Below, one piece after another: positions 25,442-32,518 of a stretch of DNA of 37,685 bases (its first letter is position 1; every line of letters starts with the position of its first letter). The notes beneath the pieces are model-generated. The model worked only from the letters and a program-made list of their open reading frames with translations. It made no database searches and was not told where the DNA came from. Source of the DNA: an uncultured Clostridium sp. (GTDB lineage Bacteria; Bacillota_I; Bacilli_A; RF39; UBA660). The DNA lies in the NCBI GenBank assembly GCA_905199855.1, contig CAJKHY010000008.1:1-37685 (forward strand). Direction: 5' to 3'. The position numbers and the translations under genes are program-made.

Positions 25442-26703
25442 TTTTTCACGATTATAAATTTGATACCTTTTTTTTCATTCTTAACAAAGATATCATAATC
25501 TAATAGCTGTAGTGTTTTTTTAACGATAGACAGACCCAACCCAAACATTCCATTAATACCTCTTTCATAGGGAGTGAAAATATTATTTAGAATGTTATTA
25601 TCAATATTAGGCCCATCATTATAGAAAATTATTTTATTGTTTTTTAAAGTAATACTTATTTCTTTATTGGCATATCTAATAAAGTTTCCCATAATATTAT
25701 CGATGATGGCCTCCCACATATCTTTACTGCCTCTAAACACCGTATTCTTAGCATCAATATTAATCTTAAAATTAACATCAGGTCTTGCCATTTTAAACTT
25801 TTCCAGTGAAGAAGTAAGAATCAAACCAACGTCATAAGTATCACTTAATTTTTGATTTTTATCTTTAATATAATTTATTTTATTTAGATATAATAAGGAG
25901 TGGACTTTTATTTCTAATTTATTTATTTGTTCTTTAATAACAGACATTGTTTTTTCTTCACTTAAAACTTTATCATCATATGCCTCGATATATGATTTCA
26001 TAACTGTAATAGGAGTTTTAAAGTCATGAGATATATTTTGATACATTTGATTTTTATATTCTTCATTTTCTTTTAAATAAAGTCTCATTTTATTAATAGC
26101 ATTATCCAAAGAGTAGAGGGCATCATCTTCTTTTAATTTTTCATACTTATAGTTCTCATTATTAATATTATCAACTTTTTCTTTGAGTTTATTTATCTTA
26201 CTAACTAAACTATTTGACCAATAAAGTAAGATTATTGTTACTACTAAATATGTTATACCAACGGTATAGAAAATGGTATTAAAAATGGAATAACGCATTG
26301 ATTTTATATAATTATCATTGGTAAAAGCAATTTTCGTAACATTTATACCCTTAGATGTATTATAGTAATAAGTTTTATTCTTATATCTAAATTTCCCATA
26401 ATTATAATCTATCTTATCAAGAAAATTCTCAATATCAATATCAATTAAATCATAGAAATTATGTGATATAACTATTTCATTATTACTATTTATGTATAAA
26501 TAAGCAGCTTCACTATCAATAGAAGTACTATTTATATCATTTTCAATAAGATTAAGTGGTTGTTTTAAATATGAATAAATATTCTTTTCATAGATAGGTA
26601 CTAACTGTTTTGGAAGTATAACACCAAGTGAGATGATTAAAACTATAATTATAACTACTGTTAAAACAAGTAATTGTTCCCTTAAAGTATACTCATATTT
26701 CAT
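25435..26703 (-). CDS. Sensor histidine kinase
   Basis: 422 residues. Membrane helix 1 at about 12-31, an extracellular sensor of about 105 residues (rich in Asn/Tyr, no domain recognised), helix 2 at about 139-161, a linker with coiled-coil character, then HisKA with His226 in QNISHDFKTP and the ATPase domain: N box NIMGNFIRYA, G1 box NDGPNID, F box IFTPYERG and G2 box GLGLSIVKK. Phosphorylates the response regulator encoded just upstream; the two overlap as ATGA. Signal unknown. Low-GC Firmicutes kinases of this short architecture often sense envelope stress or peptides, but nothing here proves it. Confidence 0.92.
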   Translation of the reverse strand: MKYEYTLREQLLVLTVVIIIVLIISLGVILPKQLVPIYEKNIYSYLKQPLNLIENDINSTSIDSEAAYLYINSNNEIVISHNFYDLIDIDIENFLDKIDYNYGKFRYKNKTYYYNTSKGINVTKIAFTNDNYIKSMRYSIFNTIFYTVGITYLVVTIILLYWSNSLVSKINKLKEKVDNINNENYKYEKLKEDDALYSLDNAINKMRLYLKENEEYKNQMYQNISHDFKTPITVMKSYIEAYDDKVLSEEKTMSVIKEQINKLEIKVHSLLYLNKINYIKDKNQKLSDTYDVGLILTSSLEKFKMARPDVNFKINIDAKNTVFRGSKDMWEAIIDNIMGNFIRYANKEISITLKNNKIIFYNDGPNIDNNILNNIFTPYERGINGMFGLGLSIVKKTLQLLDYDIFVKNEKKGIKFIIVKKK

Positions 26704-27356
26704 GTTAACCTATAACCATACCCATATATTGTATTAATATTTAATCCTGGACATTTCTTTCTAAGTCTTCTTACTAAATCATCGACTACACGATCTGCCC
26801 CATAGTAATCTTCACCCCATATGACATTTAATATTTCATCCCTTGAATAAGACTTTCCTAAATTCGTAACAAACATATAAAGTAAATCATATTCTAATGT
26901 AGTTAAATTAATTTCCTTATCATTTAAGGTTACAATTCTTTTTTTAGTATCAATATAATAGTTATTATAAACTAACTTTTGATTATCATTTTTATATACT
27001 CTTTTAATAATATTATTTACTCTAAGTACTAGTTCTTTAGGTGAATATGGTTTAGTAATATAATCATCACTTCCTAATTCTAAACCAATTATTTTATCTA
27101 ATTGTTCATCCCTAGCCGAAGTAAATATTACTGGAACAACATCATTTTTTTCTCTTATCTTCTTTATTATGTCATAGCCACTTATATCTCCTGGAAGCAT
27201 AATATCTAATATCCATAAATCAGGGTTTTTATCTATATCCTTAATAGCGTCAGTTCCGCTAAGATAACTAGTAACTTCATAACCTTCATGTTCTAAGTAT
27301 GTTTTAATTAAAGAGTTTAAATCTTCCTCATCTTCTACAAAATCTATTTTATACAT
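26700..27356 (-). CDS. OmpR-family response regulator
   Basis: 218 residues. Receiver domain with acidic pocket FVEDEED, phosphorylation site Asp51 in WILDIMLPGD, conserved Thr/Ser in FTSARD and Lys in ITKPYSPKEL; then a winged-helix DNA-binding domain ending in DRVVDDLVRRLRKKCPG..INTIYGYGYRL. Binds promoter DNA as a dimer when phosphorylated. ATG with AGGAGGTG upstream. The stop TGA overlaps the kinase ATG, so the pair is translationally coupled. Confidence 0.94.
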   Translation of the reverse strand: MYKIDFVEDEEDLNSLIKTYLEHEGYEVTSYLSGTDAIKDIDKNPDLWILDIMLPGDISGYDIIKKIREKNDVVPVIFTSARDEQLDKIIGLELGSDDYITKPYSPKELVLRVNNIIKRVYKNDNQKLVYNNYYIDTKKRIVTLNDKEINLTTLEYDLLYMFVTNLGKSYSRDEILNVIWGEDYYGADRVVDDLVRRLRKKCPGLNINTIYGYGYRLT

Positions 27357-27415
27357 AAAACACCTCCTAATTTATTTACGTTTTAACCTTATACTTATCA
27401 CCTCCATGTTGCCAT

Positions 27416-27445
27416 TTTATATAATAATTGTTGGATAAATATCAA
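27416..27445 (-). promoter_or_regulatory. Promoter of the two-component operon
   Basis: On the minus strand TTGATA (complement 27440-27445), 18-bp spacer, TATAAA (complement 27416-27421), about 60 bp before the regulator start. Confidence 0.5.
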
Positions 27446-27449
27446 AAGA

Positions 27450-27683
27450 TTATGGTAAATTATGTTTTTTTATAATTATTCTTTTATCTTTATACTTTTT
27501 ATGTACTAAGCATATATCATAATCACAAGCATTAGCAATATCTAAGATAGTATCAAATATTGGCTTACTATAATTAGTTTCATAACCAGATAAAGTAGTT
27601 TGAGCTACTCCTATGATATTAGATAACTCCTTTTGAGAATAACCTTTATCTTTTCTAATTCTTCTTATTACTTTTTCGATCAA
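27450..27683 (-). CDS. Small XRE-family HTH regulator
   Basis: 77 residues from TTG 27683, which follows GGTGG by five bases. A single Cro/C1-type helix-turn-helix: RRIRKDKGYSQKELSNIIGVAQTTLSGYETNYSKPIFDTILDIANACDYDI, followed by a short basic tail. A longer frame reaches 27794 but would run through the tRNA promoter and has no start site. An extended -10 (TGATATAAT, complement 27700-27708) precedes it. It lies just upstream of the two-component genes on the same strand; a link is possible but unproven. Target unknown. Confidence 0.8.
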   Translation of the reverse strand: MIEKVIRRIRKDKGYSQKELSNIIGVAQTTLSGYETNYSKPIFDTILDIANACDYDICLVHKKYKDKRIIIKKHNLP

Positions 27684-27737
27684 TTTAACCACCAAAGTAA
27701 TTATATCATAAAAAATAAAGTTTTTTTTAAAAATTGC

Positions 27738-27766
27738 TTGACAAACTATCTTATTTATTATATTAT
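27738..27766 (+). promoter_or_regulatory. Promoter of tRNA-Asn
   Basis: Consensus TTGACA (27738-27743), 17-bp spacer, TATTAT (27761-27766). Confidence 0.75.
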
Positions 27767-27787
27767 TAATATGCACTTGAGAGAAAT

Positions 27788-27864
27788 GCCTCAATAGCTC
27801 AGTTGGTTAGAGCACTTGACTGTTAATCAAGGGGTCCTAGGTTCAAGTCCTAGTTGAGGCGCCA
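27788..27864 (+). tRNA. tRNA-Asn (GTT)
   Basis: Acceptor GCCTCAA/TTGAGGC, D arm GCTC..GAGC, anticodon stem CTTGA/TCAAG with loop CTGTTAA (anticodon GTT at 27822-27824), T arm with GGTTCAAGTCC, discriminator G and encoded CCA. Complete cloverleaf. It borders the DGR cassette; I see no second copy of its 3' end downstream that would mark an attachment site. Confidence 0.97.
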
Positions 27865-27880
27865 TATATGTAAATTAAAT

Positions 27881-27914
27881 CCTTATTCTATATAAGGGTT
27901 TTATTTTTTTTATC
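27881..27914 (+). terminator. Terminator of tRNA-Asn
   Basis: CCTTAT (27881-27886) pairs with ATAAGG (27892-27897), followed by a T-rich run. Confidence 0.65.
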
Positions 27915-27961
27915 TTTTGCTACGCTGTTGTAGTTCTTTAGATAAAAATATTAAAAAAGTA

Positions 27962-27990
27962 TTGACACTAAAATATAAAAATAGTAAAAT
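27962..27990 (+). promoter_or_regulatory. Promoter of the DGR target leader
   Basis: Consensus TTGACA (27962-27967), 17-bp spacer, TAAAAT (27985-27990). It would drive the small ORF at 28026 and, past the terminator at 28130, the target gene. Confidence 0.65.
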
Positions 27991-28025
27991 TAATACATAA
28001 GAATAGCAGAAGTGAGGTGTTTAAA

Positions 28026-28085
28026 ATGAATAGAATATACTCAATAAATAACAATATTCAAACCTTTGTATGGGGGGCAGTTTAA
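28026..28085 (+). CDS. 19-residue leader peptide or gene remnant
   Basis: MNRIYSINNNIQTFVWGAV, with a good GAGGTG ribosome site eight bases before ATG and its own promoter. Two readings are possible. It may be a leader peptide in an attenuation system, since a strong terminator lies between it and the target gene. Or it is the start of a lost gene: INNxIxTFVWG resembles the beginning of alanine/sodium symporters (AGCS family), and a run of six G at 28072-28077 could mark a frameshift. Not a regular annotated family. Confidence 0.4.
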   Translation: MNRIYSINNNIQTFVWGAV

Positions 28086-28129
28086 ATATTCTATTATTTT
28101 AAATACTAAAAAAATATATAAGTGTAATA

Positions 28130-28181
28130 AACTAACTAATATTAGTACTTTTTAAGTGCTAGTTTTTAGTTAGTTTTTTTG
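28130..28181 (+). terminator. Terminator/attenuator before the DGR target gene
   Basis: AACTAACTAA (28130-28139) pairs with TTAGTTAGTT (28166-28175), with an inner TAGTACT/AGTGCTA stem and a run of seven T. It lies between promoter 27962 and the target start (28213); no other clear promoter is seen after it, so transcription of the target may need read-through. Confidence 0.75.
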
Positions 28182-28212
28182 CTATTTAATTATAGAAAAG
28201 AGGAGTTAAACT

Positions 28213-29988
28213 ATGAATAAATTAAAAGAAAGAATACCACTTAAATATTTATATGTATTAAGTGCTTGTATAGCTATATTATTATCAGTAGGATTATATT
28301 ATACATATGCAATGTTTACTGCGAATGTAAGTTCAGGTAATGTTGTAAATATGGATACTACATTAAAATATAATTTTGATATAAGTGGAACACAAAGTTT
28401 TCATATAGCAAAAAATAGTGTAGCAAGTTTTTATGCCACAATAAACAATAGTAGTGAAGGTGCAATATATTATGAAATATATTATAGTACAACAAATGAT
28501 TTAACTAATGTAATAATAGGAGAAGTAGTAGAAGATACTACTATAACAACAACAGCATTAAATACAAGTGGTAATTTAGATACAGAAGTAAGCAAAGATG
28601 TACCTTTAGTTATAGCAAATAATAGTGATAATGATATAGATGTAATAATAGGAGTAGTATCAGGTTATGTTGGTAATACAATTACTTATGGAAGTGATGG
28701 TTATCCTAGTGGTACTAAAATAACTTCTACTTATAATTTAAGCGATATAACTAATTCTTGTGAAGGAGGTACTAGTGTTGGAGATAATTGTATAATAAAG
28801 ATAGAAAATGGTAAAAAAGTAACATATTGTCCAACATTAACTGAAGATTTAGTAGAAGATCCAACTGGAGCAAATAGACCCGTTTTAGCAGAAGGAATGA
28901 TACCAATAACATATGATGGTTCTAATTGGGTAAAAGCAGATGTTTATGGTGCTTATAACAATTGGTATGATTATGGTAATCAAAAATGGGCTAATGCTGT
29001 TATGGTAACATCATCAACAAGAGATACTTATATGAATACAGATGTTGGAACAGCAATAACTGAAGAGGATATATTAGCATATTATGTATGGATACCAAGA
29101 TATAAATATCAATTATTTAATGCAACATATGCAAGTGGAACATCATCCCAATTAATAGATGTAGTATTTGAAAATGGAACAAGTACTACAGGAACAGTAA
29201 CATGTACATATGCATCAAATGGGGCAGAAACATGTACAAATAAAAGTAATGGAAATTATTATACCCATCCAGCATTTACTTTTGGAGATACTGAATTAAA
29301 AGGAATATGGGTAGGAAAATTTGAAACTACTGGAAGTAAAACAACTCCAACAGTAAAACCAGGAATATCATCTTTAACGGGTATAACAGTATCAGGTATG
29401 TACAGTACAGGACAGTTATTTAGGTCAACAGATTATTTGACTACTAATGGCGTAAGTAGTGCAGACTCTCATATGATGAAAAATATCGAATGGGGAGCAG
29501 TAGCCTATTTAAAACAAAGTATATATGGATTAGGAATAACAGATATAGGAATAAATAGTAATAGTTCATATTATACAGGTGGAGGCTCAGGTACAAGTTA
29601 TAAAACAAATATAGGACAGTCAACAACAGGAAACATAACAGGAGTATATGATATGAGTGGAGGAGCATATGAATATGTAATGGGAAACTATGGAAAAACA
29701 AAAGGAAGTTCAGGATTAACAGTAAGTGGAGTTCCAGCAGAGCATATAGATATCTATTCAGGTACTAGTGTAAGTGCTAGTCATCTAGGCGATGCTCTAG
29801 GCGAGACTGCAGGCTGGTATGGTGATTTCGCATACTTTGTTTCGTCCAGCTACCCTTGGTTCGAGCGCGGGGGCTACTACGACGGTGGGGGTAATGCGGG
29901 CGTGTTCTACTTCCTCTACGACACGGGTGGAGGCTACAGCAGCGGCCTCGGCGGGTTCCGTGTGGTGCTTTCCACTACGGGAGCGTAA
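28213..29988 (+). CDS. DGR target: membrane-anchored protein with FGE/C-type-lectin-fold variable domain
   Basis: 591 residues, ATG after GAGGAG. N-terminus: basic start, one membrane helix (about 12-34) and YTYAMFTANVSSGN, resembling SipW/TasA-type exported proteins. Residues about 45-165 look like a beta-sandwich. From about 215 come EGMIPITYDGSNWVKAD, ILAYYVWIPRYKY, then the formylglycine-generating-enzyme-like core (MMKNIEWGAVAYLKQSIYG, GVYDMSGGAYEYVMG) and the C-terminal PWFERGGYYD..GGFRVVLS. Residues 540-589 are encoded by the variable repeat; the changeable positions (Tyr, Asp, Gly, Leu, Ser) sit where lectin-fold DGR proteins display binding residues. This would give a family of surface binding variants. 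The ligand is unknown. DNA is AT-rich until about 29780, then GC-rich through the VR. Confidence 0.92.
   Translation: MNKLKERIPLKYLYVLSACIAILLSVGLYYTYAMFTANVSSGNVVNMDTTLKYNFDISGTQSFHIAKNSVASFYATINNSSEGAIYYEIYYSTTNDLTNVIIGEVVEDTTITTTALNTSGNLDTEVSKDVPLVIANNSDNDIDVIIGVVSGYVGNTITYGSDGYPSGTKITSTYNLSDITNSCEGGTSVGDNCIIKIENGKKVTYCPTLTEDLVEDPTGANRPVLAEGMIPITYDGSNWVKADVYGAYNNWYDYGNQKWANAVMVTSSTRDTYMNTDVGTAITEEDILAYYVWIPRYKYQLFNATYASGTSSQLIDVVFENGTSTTGTVTCTYASNGAETCTNKSNGNYYTHPAFTFGDTELKGIWVGKFETTGSKTTPTVKPGISSLTGITVSGMYSTGQLFRSTDYLTTNGVSSADSHMMKNIEWGAVAYLKQSIYGLGITDIGINSNSSYYTGGGSGTSYKTNIGQSTTGNITGVYDMSGGAYEYVMGNYGKTKGSSGLTVSGVPAEHIDIYSGTSVSASHLGDALGETAGWYGDFAYFVSSSYPWFERGGYYDGGGNAGVFYFLYDTGGGYSSGLGGFRVVLSTTGA
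29826..29979 (+). repeat. DGR variable repeat (VR)
   Basis: Aligns with TR at a fixed offset of 392 nt up to codon TAC at 29935-29937. In these 35 codons 16 of 31 TR adenines are changed (to T, G or C) and only 5 of 74 other bases; most changes turn AAC/AAT codons into TAC, GAC, GGT, CTC or ACG. Further on VR is 6 nt longer than TR (29938-29952) and then resumes GGG-TTC-CGT..CTT-TCC-ACT-ACG. The unmutated 3' part (about 29953-29979) would be the initiation-of-homology segment. Confidence 0.92.
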
Positions 29989-30066
29989 GCGACCAGTTAC
30001 ACAGATACTGCTAAATAAGGCTAAAAATGTAGCTTAACAAGTTACACAAAACTTGGTATGGGGATT

Positions 30067-30098
30067 GCCCTCTTCGCACTCTTTTTTGCGGAGAGGGC
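30067..30098 (+). other. GC-rich hairpin downstream of VR
   Basis: GCCCTCT (30067-30073) pairs with AGAGGGC (30092-30098), with further CGCA/TGCG pairing inside and a T-rich loop. It lies 79 bp after the target stop. DGRs such as that of Bordetella phage BPP-1 need a hairpin or cruciform just after VR for efficient retrohoming; it may also help terminate target transcription. Confidence 0.65.
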
Positions 30099-30107
30099 AT
30101 GGTAAAG

Positions 30108-30121
30108 CGCCCGTAAGGGCG
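30108..30121 (+). other. Small hairpin with GTAA loop
   Basis: CGCCC-GTAA-GGGCG, a GNRA-type tetraloop stem. A third stem, GCATGA/TCATGC (30133-30151), follows. Together with 30067-30098 they fill the VR-TR gap (29989-30217), which has no credible gene. Confidence 0.55.
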
Positions 30122-30195
30122 AGCATTTGAGTGCATGAACATAGGTCATGCAAATGCTAGACATTGGTTATAATATATCTTTTTATAAGGTATTT

Positions 30196-30201
30196 TATAA
30201 T
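30196..30201 (+). promoter_or_regulatory. Candidate -10 of the TR RNA
   Basis: TATAAT 17 bp before the start of the TR alignment; another TATAAT is at 30169-30174. Neither has a good -35, so this is a candidate only. Confidence 0.35.
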
Positions 30202-30217
30202 AGGGATTAAGTCGTTT

Positions 30218-30365
30218 TTTCGCGAACTTTGTTTCGTCCAGCAACCCTTGGTTCAATCGCGGGGGCAACTACAACAATGGGGATAATGCTGGTGTGTTCA
30301 ACTTCAACAACAACAATGGTGAAGCCAACACCAACAATGGGTTTCGTGCTGTGCTTTCTACTACA
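30218..30365 (+). repeat. DGR template repeat (TR)
   Basis: Read in the VR frame it is rich in AAC/AAT codons (N-rich: PWFNRGGNYNNGDNAG.., then NGFRAVLSTTI and a stop). Asn codons are the classic mutable codons since changing their adenines cannot create stops. It has no start codon or ribosome site, so it is a template and not a gene. It is transcribed and reverse-transcribed with errors at adenines, and the cDNA replaces VR. GC-rich relative to the surrounding sequence. Confidence 0.92.
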
Positions 30366-30370
30366 ATATA

Positions 30371-30626
30371 AAGAATATAAGACGAAAAAAATAGTTTTAT
30401 GAACTAATATTTTTAGAAAATGAGATATGGTGATATAATTAATTATATAGAATAAAACTAAATTTATATTCTCTTTCAGTTACATAGTGTTTAAGGATGC
30501 TATGCAGTAAGGTTTATCGTAGAGATTTGATTCCTTTTTACTTAATTTAAGTAAATAAATACATCGTCAGGACAACTCCTGTGAGTAGCAAGATGGTGAA
30601 AATTGGGAGTTTGTTATTTATTATTT
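30371..30626 (+). ncRNA. Structured spacer RNA 3' of TR
   Basis: No credible ORF. Several stems are visible: CATAG/CTATG (about 30494-30519) inside TTAC/GTAA, TTTACTT-AATT-AAGTAAA (30537-30554), CAGGA-CAAC-TCCTG (30568-30581) and AACTCC/GGGAGTT (about 30575-30611). It runs into a strong terminator. In the BPP-1 DGR the RNA 3' of TR is needed to prime and template cDNA synthesis; this stretch is well placed for that role. A separate extended -10 (TGATATAAT, about 30430-30438) could alternatively start an independent small RNA. Confidence 0.45.
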
Positions 30627-30678
30627 AAGCAGTACAATTTAAGTTATTAGTAACTTTTCTTTGTACTGCTTTTATTTT
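30627..30678 (+). terminator. Terminator of the TR/spacer RNA
   Basis: AAGCAGTACAA (30627-30637) pairs with TTGTACTGCTT (30661-30671), with an inner AAGTTA-TTAG-TAACTT stem and a following T-run. It separates the TR transcript from the accessory/RT genes. Confidence 0.8.
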
Positions 30679-30757
30679 TTTAGAAGGTGGTAGTATGTAA
30701 TAGGTAAAATGAACAGGGAGTTGTTTGGTTAATGGAATAAGGAAGGATAATGTTGTA

Positions 30758-31114
30758 ATGAGTAGGTTATATAATAAGTATTTAGAATTAAAAAAAGAGG
30801 ATAGTAATATATATTATTTGTTTAGAAGTGGAAATTTTTATATATTTTTATGTGAAGATGCTAAGAGGATAAGTGATATTACTATGCTTAAGTGTAGTAA
30901 TTTTGCTAAAGATGTAATTAAGTGTGGCTTTCCATATAAGAGTTTAGACAAATATTTAAATTTATTTAAAAATTTAAATATTAATGTTAAGATTATAGAA
31001 AATGATATAGATAATAAAGAGGTAATAATAAATAGAATTAAGAATATTGATATTGATAATACTTCTCCTATAAAAGCATTAAATATTTTAAGTGAATTAA
31101 AGGAGTTAGTATGA
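30758..31114 (+). CDS. DGR accessory protein, MutS domain I-like
   Basis: 118 residues from ATG 30758 (AAGGAAGGA ten bases upstream; a TTG at 30725 is less likely). RLYNKYLELKKEDSNIYYLFRSGNFYIFLCEDAKRISD follows the pattern of the MutS N-terminal mismatch-recognition domain (where MutS has FFRMGDFYELF), and CGFPYKSLDKYLNLFKNLNINVKIIEN matches GVPxHxxxxYLxxLxxxGxxVAIxEQ. The Phe-x-Glu motif that contacts mismatches is changed to FYIF, so DNA mismatch binding in the normal way is doubtful. No other MutS domains are present. MutS-like (MSL) genes are known next to DGR reverse transcriptases. The TGA stop overlaps the avd ATG. Confidence 0.75.
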   Translation: MSRLYNKYLELKKEDSNIYYLFRSGNFYIFLCEDAKRISDITMLKCSNFAKDVIKCGFPYKSLDKYLNLFKNLNINVKIIENDIDNKEVIINRIKNIDIDNTSPIKALNILSELKELV

Positions 31115-31467
31115 AGAGTTGTGAGGATTTAATAATATATAAGGAATATATGATTTTATTATAATATACAGAGCATATTGTAATAAAATATCCTAAGATA
31201 GAGAGAAATGTGATGGTAGAAGATATTAGGAAAAGAACATATGAGGGTATGGCTTATATTATATATGCTAGTAAAGAAATGGATAGAAATAAAAGAATTA
31301 AGATACTTAATAGATTAGATGGCAATTTAAAGATACTTAAGGTTTTAATTAGAATATCTTATAAGAAGAAATATATAAATAGTAAAAATTATTATGCTTG
31401 GAGTAAAAAAATTACTAATATAGGGATGTTAACAGGTGGTTGGATAAGAGCATGTGTAAAACAATAA
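31111..31467 (+). pseudogene. avd: Accessory variability determinant (Avd), interrupted by TAA
   Basis: The frame starts at ATG 31111 (AAAGGAG five bases upstream, overlapping the previous stop as ATGA) and is in phase to TAA 31467, but TAA at 31162-31164 (codon 18) breaks it. Read through, it is a typical four-helix Avd: IIYKEYMILL-stop-YTEHIVIKYPKIERNVMVEDIRKRTYEGM, later LKILKVLIRISYKKKYI and the end IGMLTGGWIRACVKQ. Avd forms a barrel that binds the RT and TR RNA. Translation could restart at GTG 31210 or ATG 31213, giving 84-85 residues without helix 1. The end overlaps the RT gene by 16 bases. Nonsense mutation, strain variation or sequence error are all possible. Confidence 0.8.
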
Positions 31468-32489
31468 ATAAATGTTTTAGAGATAAGTTGACTTTTGTTA
31501 GTATGCTTGATGCATATCAAAGAAGTATTAAGTGTAAAGGAAATAGAAGTGAAGTACTAAAATTTGATATTGATTTAGAGAGTAATATATGTAATATTAT
31601 AAGAGAACTTAGTAATAATGAATATAAATTAGGAAAATATCGTAGTTTTAAGATATATGAACCAAAAGAAAGATTAATCATGGCTTTGCCATTTAAGGAC
31701 AGAGTAGTACAGCAATGGTATGTTTATGAATTTATTATACCTTTTATAGTACCTAGATTTATAAATGATAGTTATGCATGTATTAAAGGAAAAGGGACAC
31801 ATAAAGCTATGTATAAAGTAGAAGAATATTATAATCATATGAAGAAAAAATATGATAATTTTTATATATTAAAGTGTGATATAAAGAAGTTTTTTTATAA
31901 TATAGATAAAAATATTTTATATAAGATAATGAGTAAATATATTAAAGATAAGATGTTACTTCATTTAACTAAGACATTTATTTTTGATGGAAGTAGTAAC
32001 ATAGGAATACCTGTTGGGAATTATACTAGTCAGTATTTTGCTAATATATATTTAAATGAATTAGATTATTATATTAAGGATAAGTTACATATAAAATGTT
32101 ATGTGAGATATTGTGATGATTTTGTTATAATGGTTAGGAATAAGAAGGAAGCTAAAGAGGTTTTAGAAAAGATAAGGATATATTTAAGGGATGTATTACA
32201 TTTAGAATTAAATAAAAATACTAGGTATTATCCTAATAAAATGGGAATTAATTTTTGTGGTTATAGGGTTTTTGGAGAATATCGTTTGCTTAGAAAAAGA
32301 AGTATAAAAAAGATTAGGTGTAATGTTAGAAAGTGGGAAGAGGATTATAGAAATGGGAATTTAAATAAGAAAAAGATGCAACTTAGTTGGTATTCATTTT
32401 TAGGACATGCTAAACATGCAAATAGTTATAAGTTAGTAAGGGAATGTTATCTTAGGATAAAGGATATTAATGAGTTAATATGTAGATAA
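31452..32489 (+). CDS. DGR reverse transcriptase
   Basis: 345 residues from ATG 31452 (AGGTGG twelve bases upstream; a TTG at 31440 is too close). Makes adenine-mutated cDNA from the TR RNA. RT motifs: LKCDIKKFFYNID (motif with the first catalytic Asp), GIPVGNYTSQYFANIYLNELD, where Gly189..Ser193-Gln194 is the DGR-specific GxxxSQ in place of QGxxxSP of group II intron RTs, and YCDD at 220-223. KERLIMALPFKDRVVQQWYVYEFIIP and SYACIKGKGTHKA are also typical. No maturase or endonuclease domain. Full length for the family. Followed by a terminator. Confidence 0.95.
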   Translation: MCKTINKCFRDKLTFVSMLDAYQRSIKCKGNRSEVLKFDIDLESNICNIIRELSNNEYKLGKYRSFKIYEPKERLIMALPFKDRVVQQWYVYEFIIPFIVPRFINDSYACIKGKGTHKAMYKVEEYYNHMKKKYDNFYILKCDIKKFFYNIDKNILYKIMSKYIKDKMLLHLTKTFIFDGSSNIGIPVGNYTSQYFANIYLNELDYYIKDKLHIKCYVRYCDDFVIMVRNKKEAKEVLEKIRIYLRDVLHLELNKNTRYYPNKMGINFCGYRVFGEYRLLRKRSIKKIRCNVRKWEEDYRNGNLNKKKMQLSWYSFLGHAKHANSYKLVRECYLRIKDINELICR

Positions 32490-32518
32490 AAAAAATAAAT
32501 GAGAGAATAAATATTATG

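Noticed and set aside
27788..27864. tRNA-Asn as integration site (att) for the DGR region
   Set aside because: I found no repeat of the tRNA 3' end downstream and no integrase in the window.
29819..30037. A 72-codon frame over VR in another phase
   Set aside because: It has no ribosome site, is Ala/Ser/Thr-rich only because of the GC-rich VR and overlaps the target gene; a shadow frame.
30218..30371. TR as a short coding gene
   Set aside because: No start codon with a ribosome site; it is Asn-rich only because it is a mutable template.
31452..32489. Group II intron or retron reverse transcriptase
   Set aside because: No maturase/endonuclease domain or intron RNA is seen, and the motif is GNYTSQ rather than QGxxxSP; a TR/VR pair is present.
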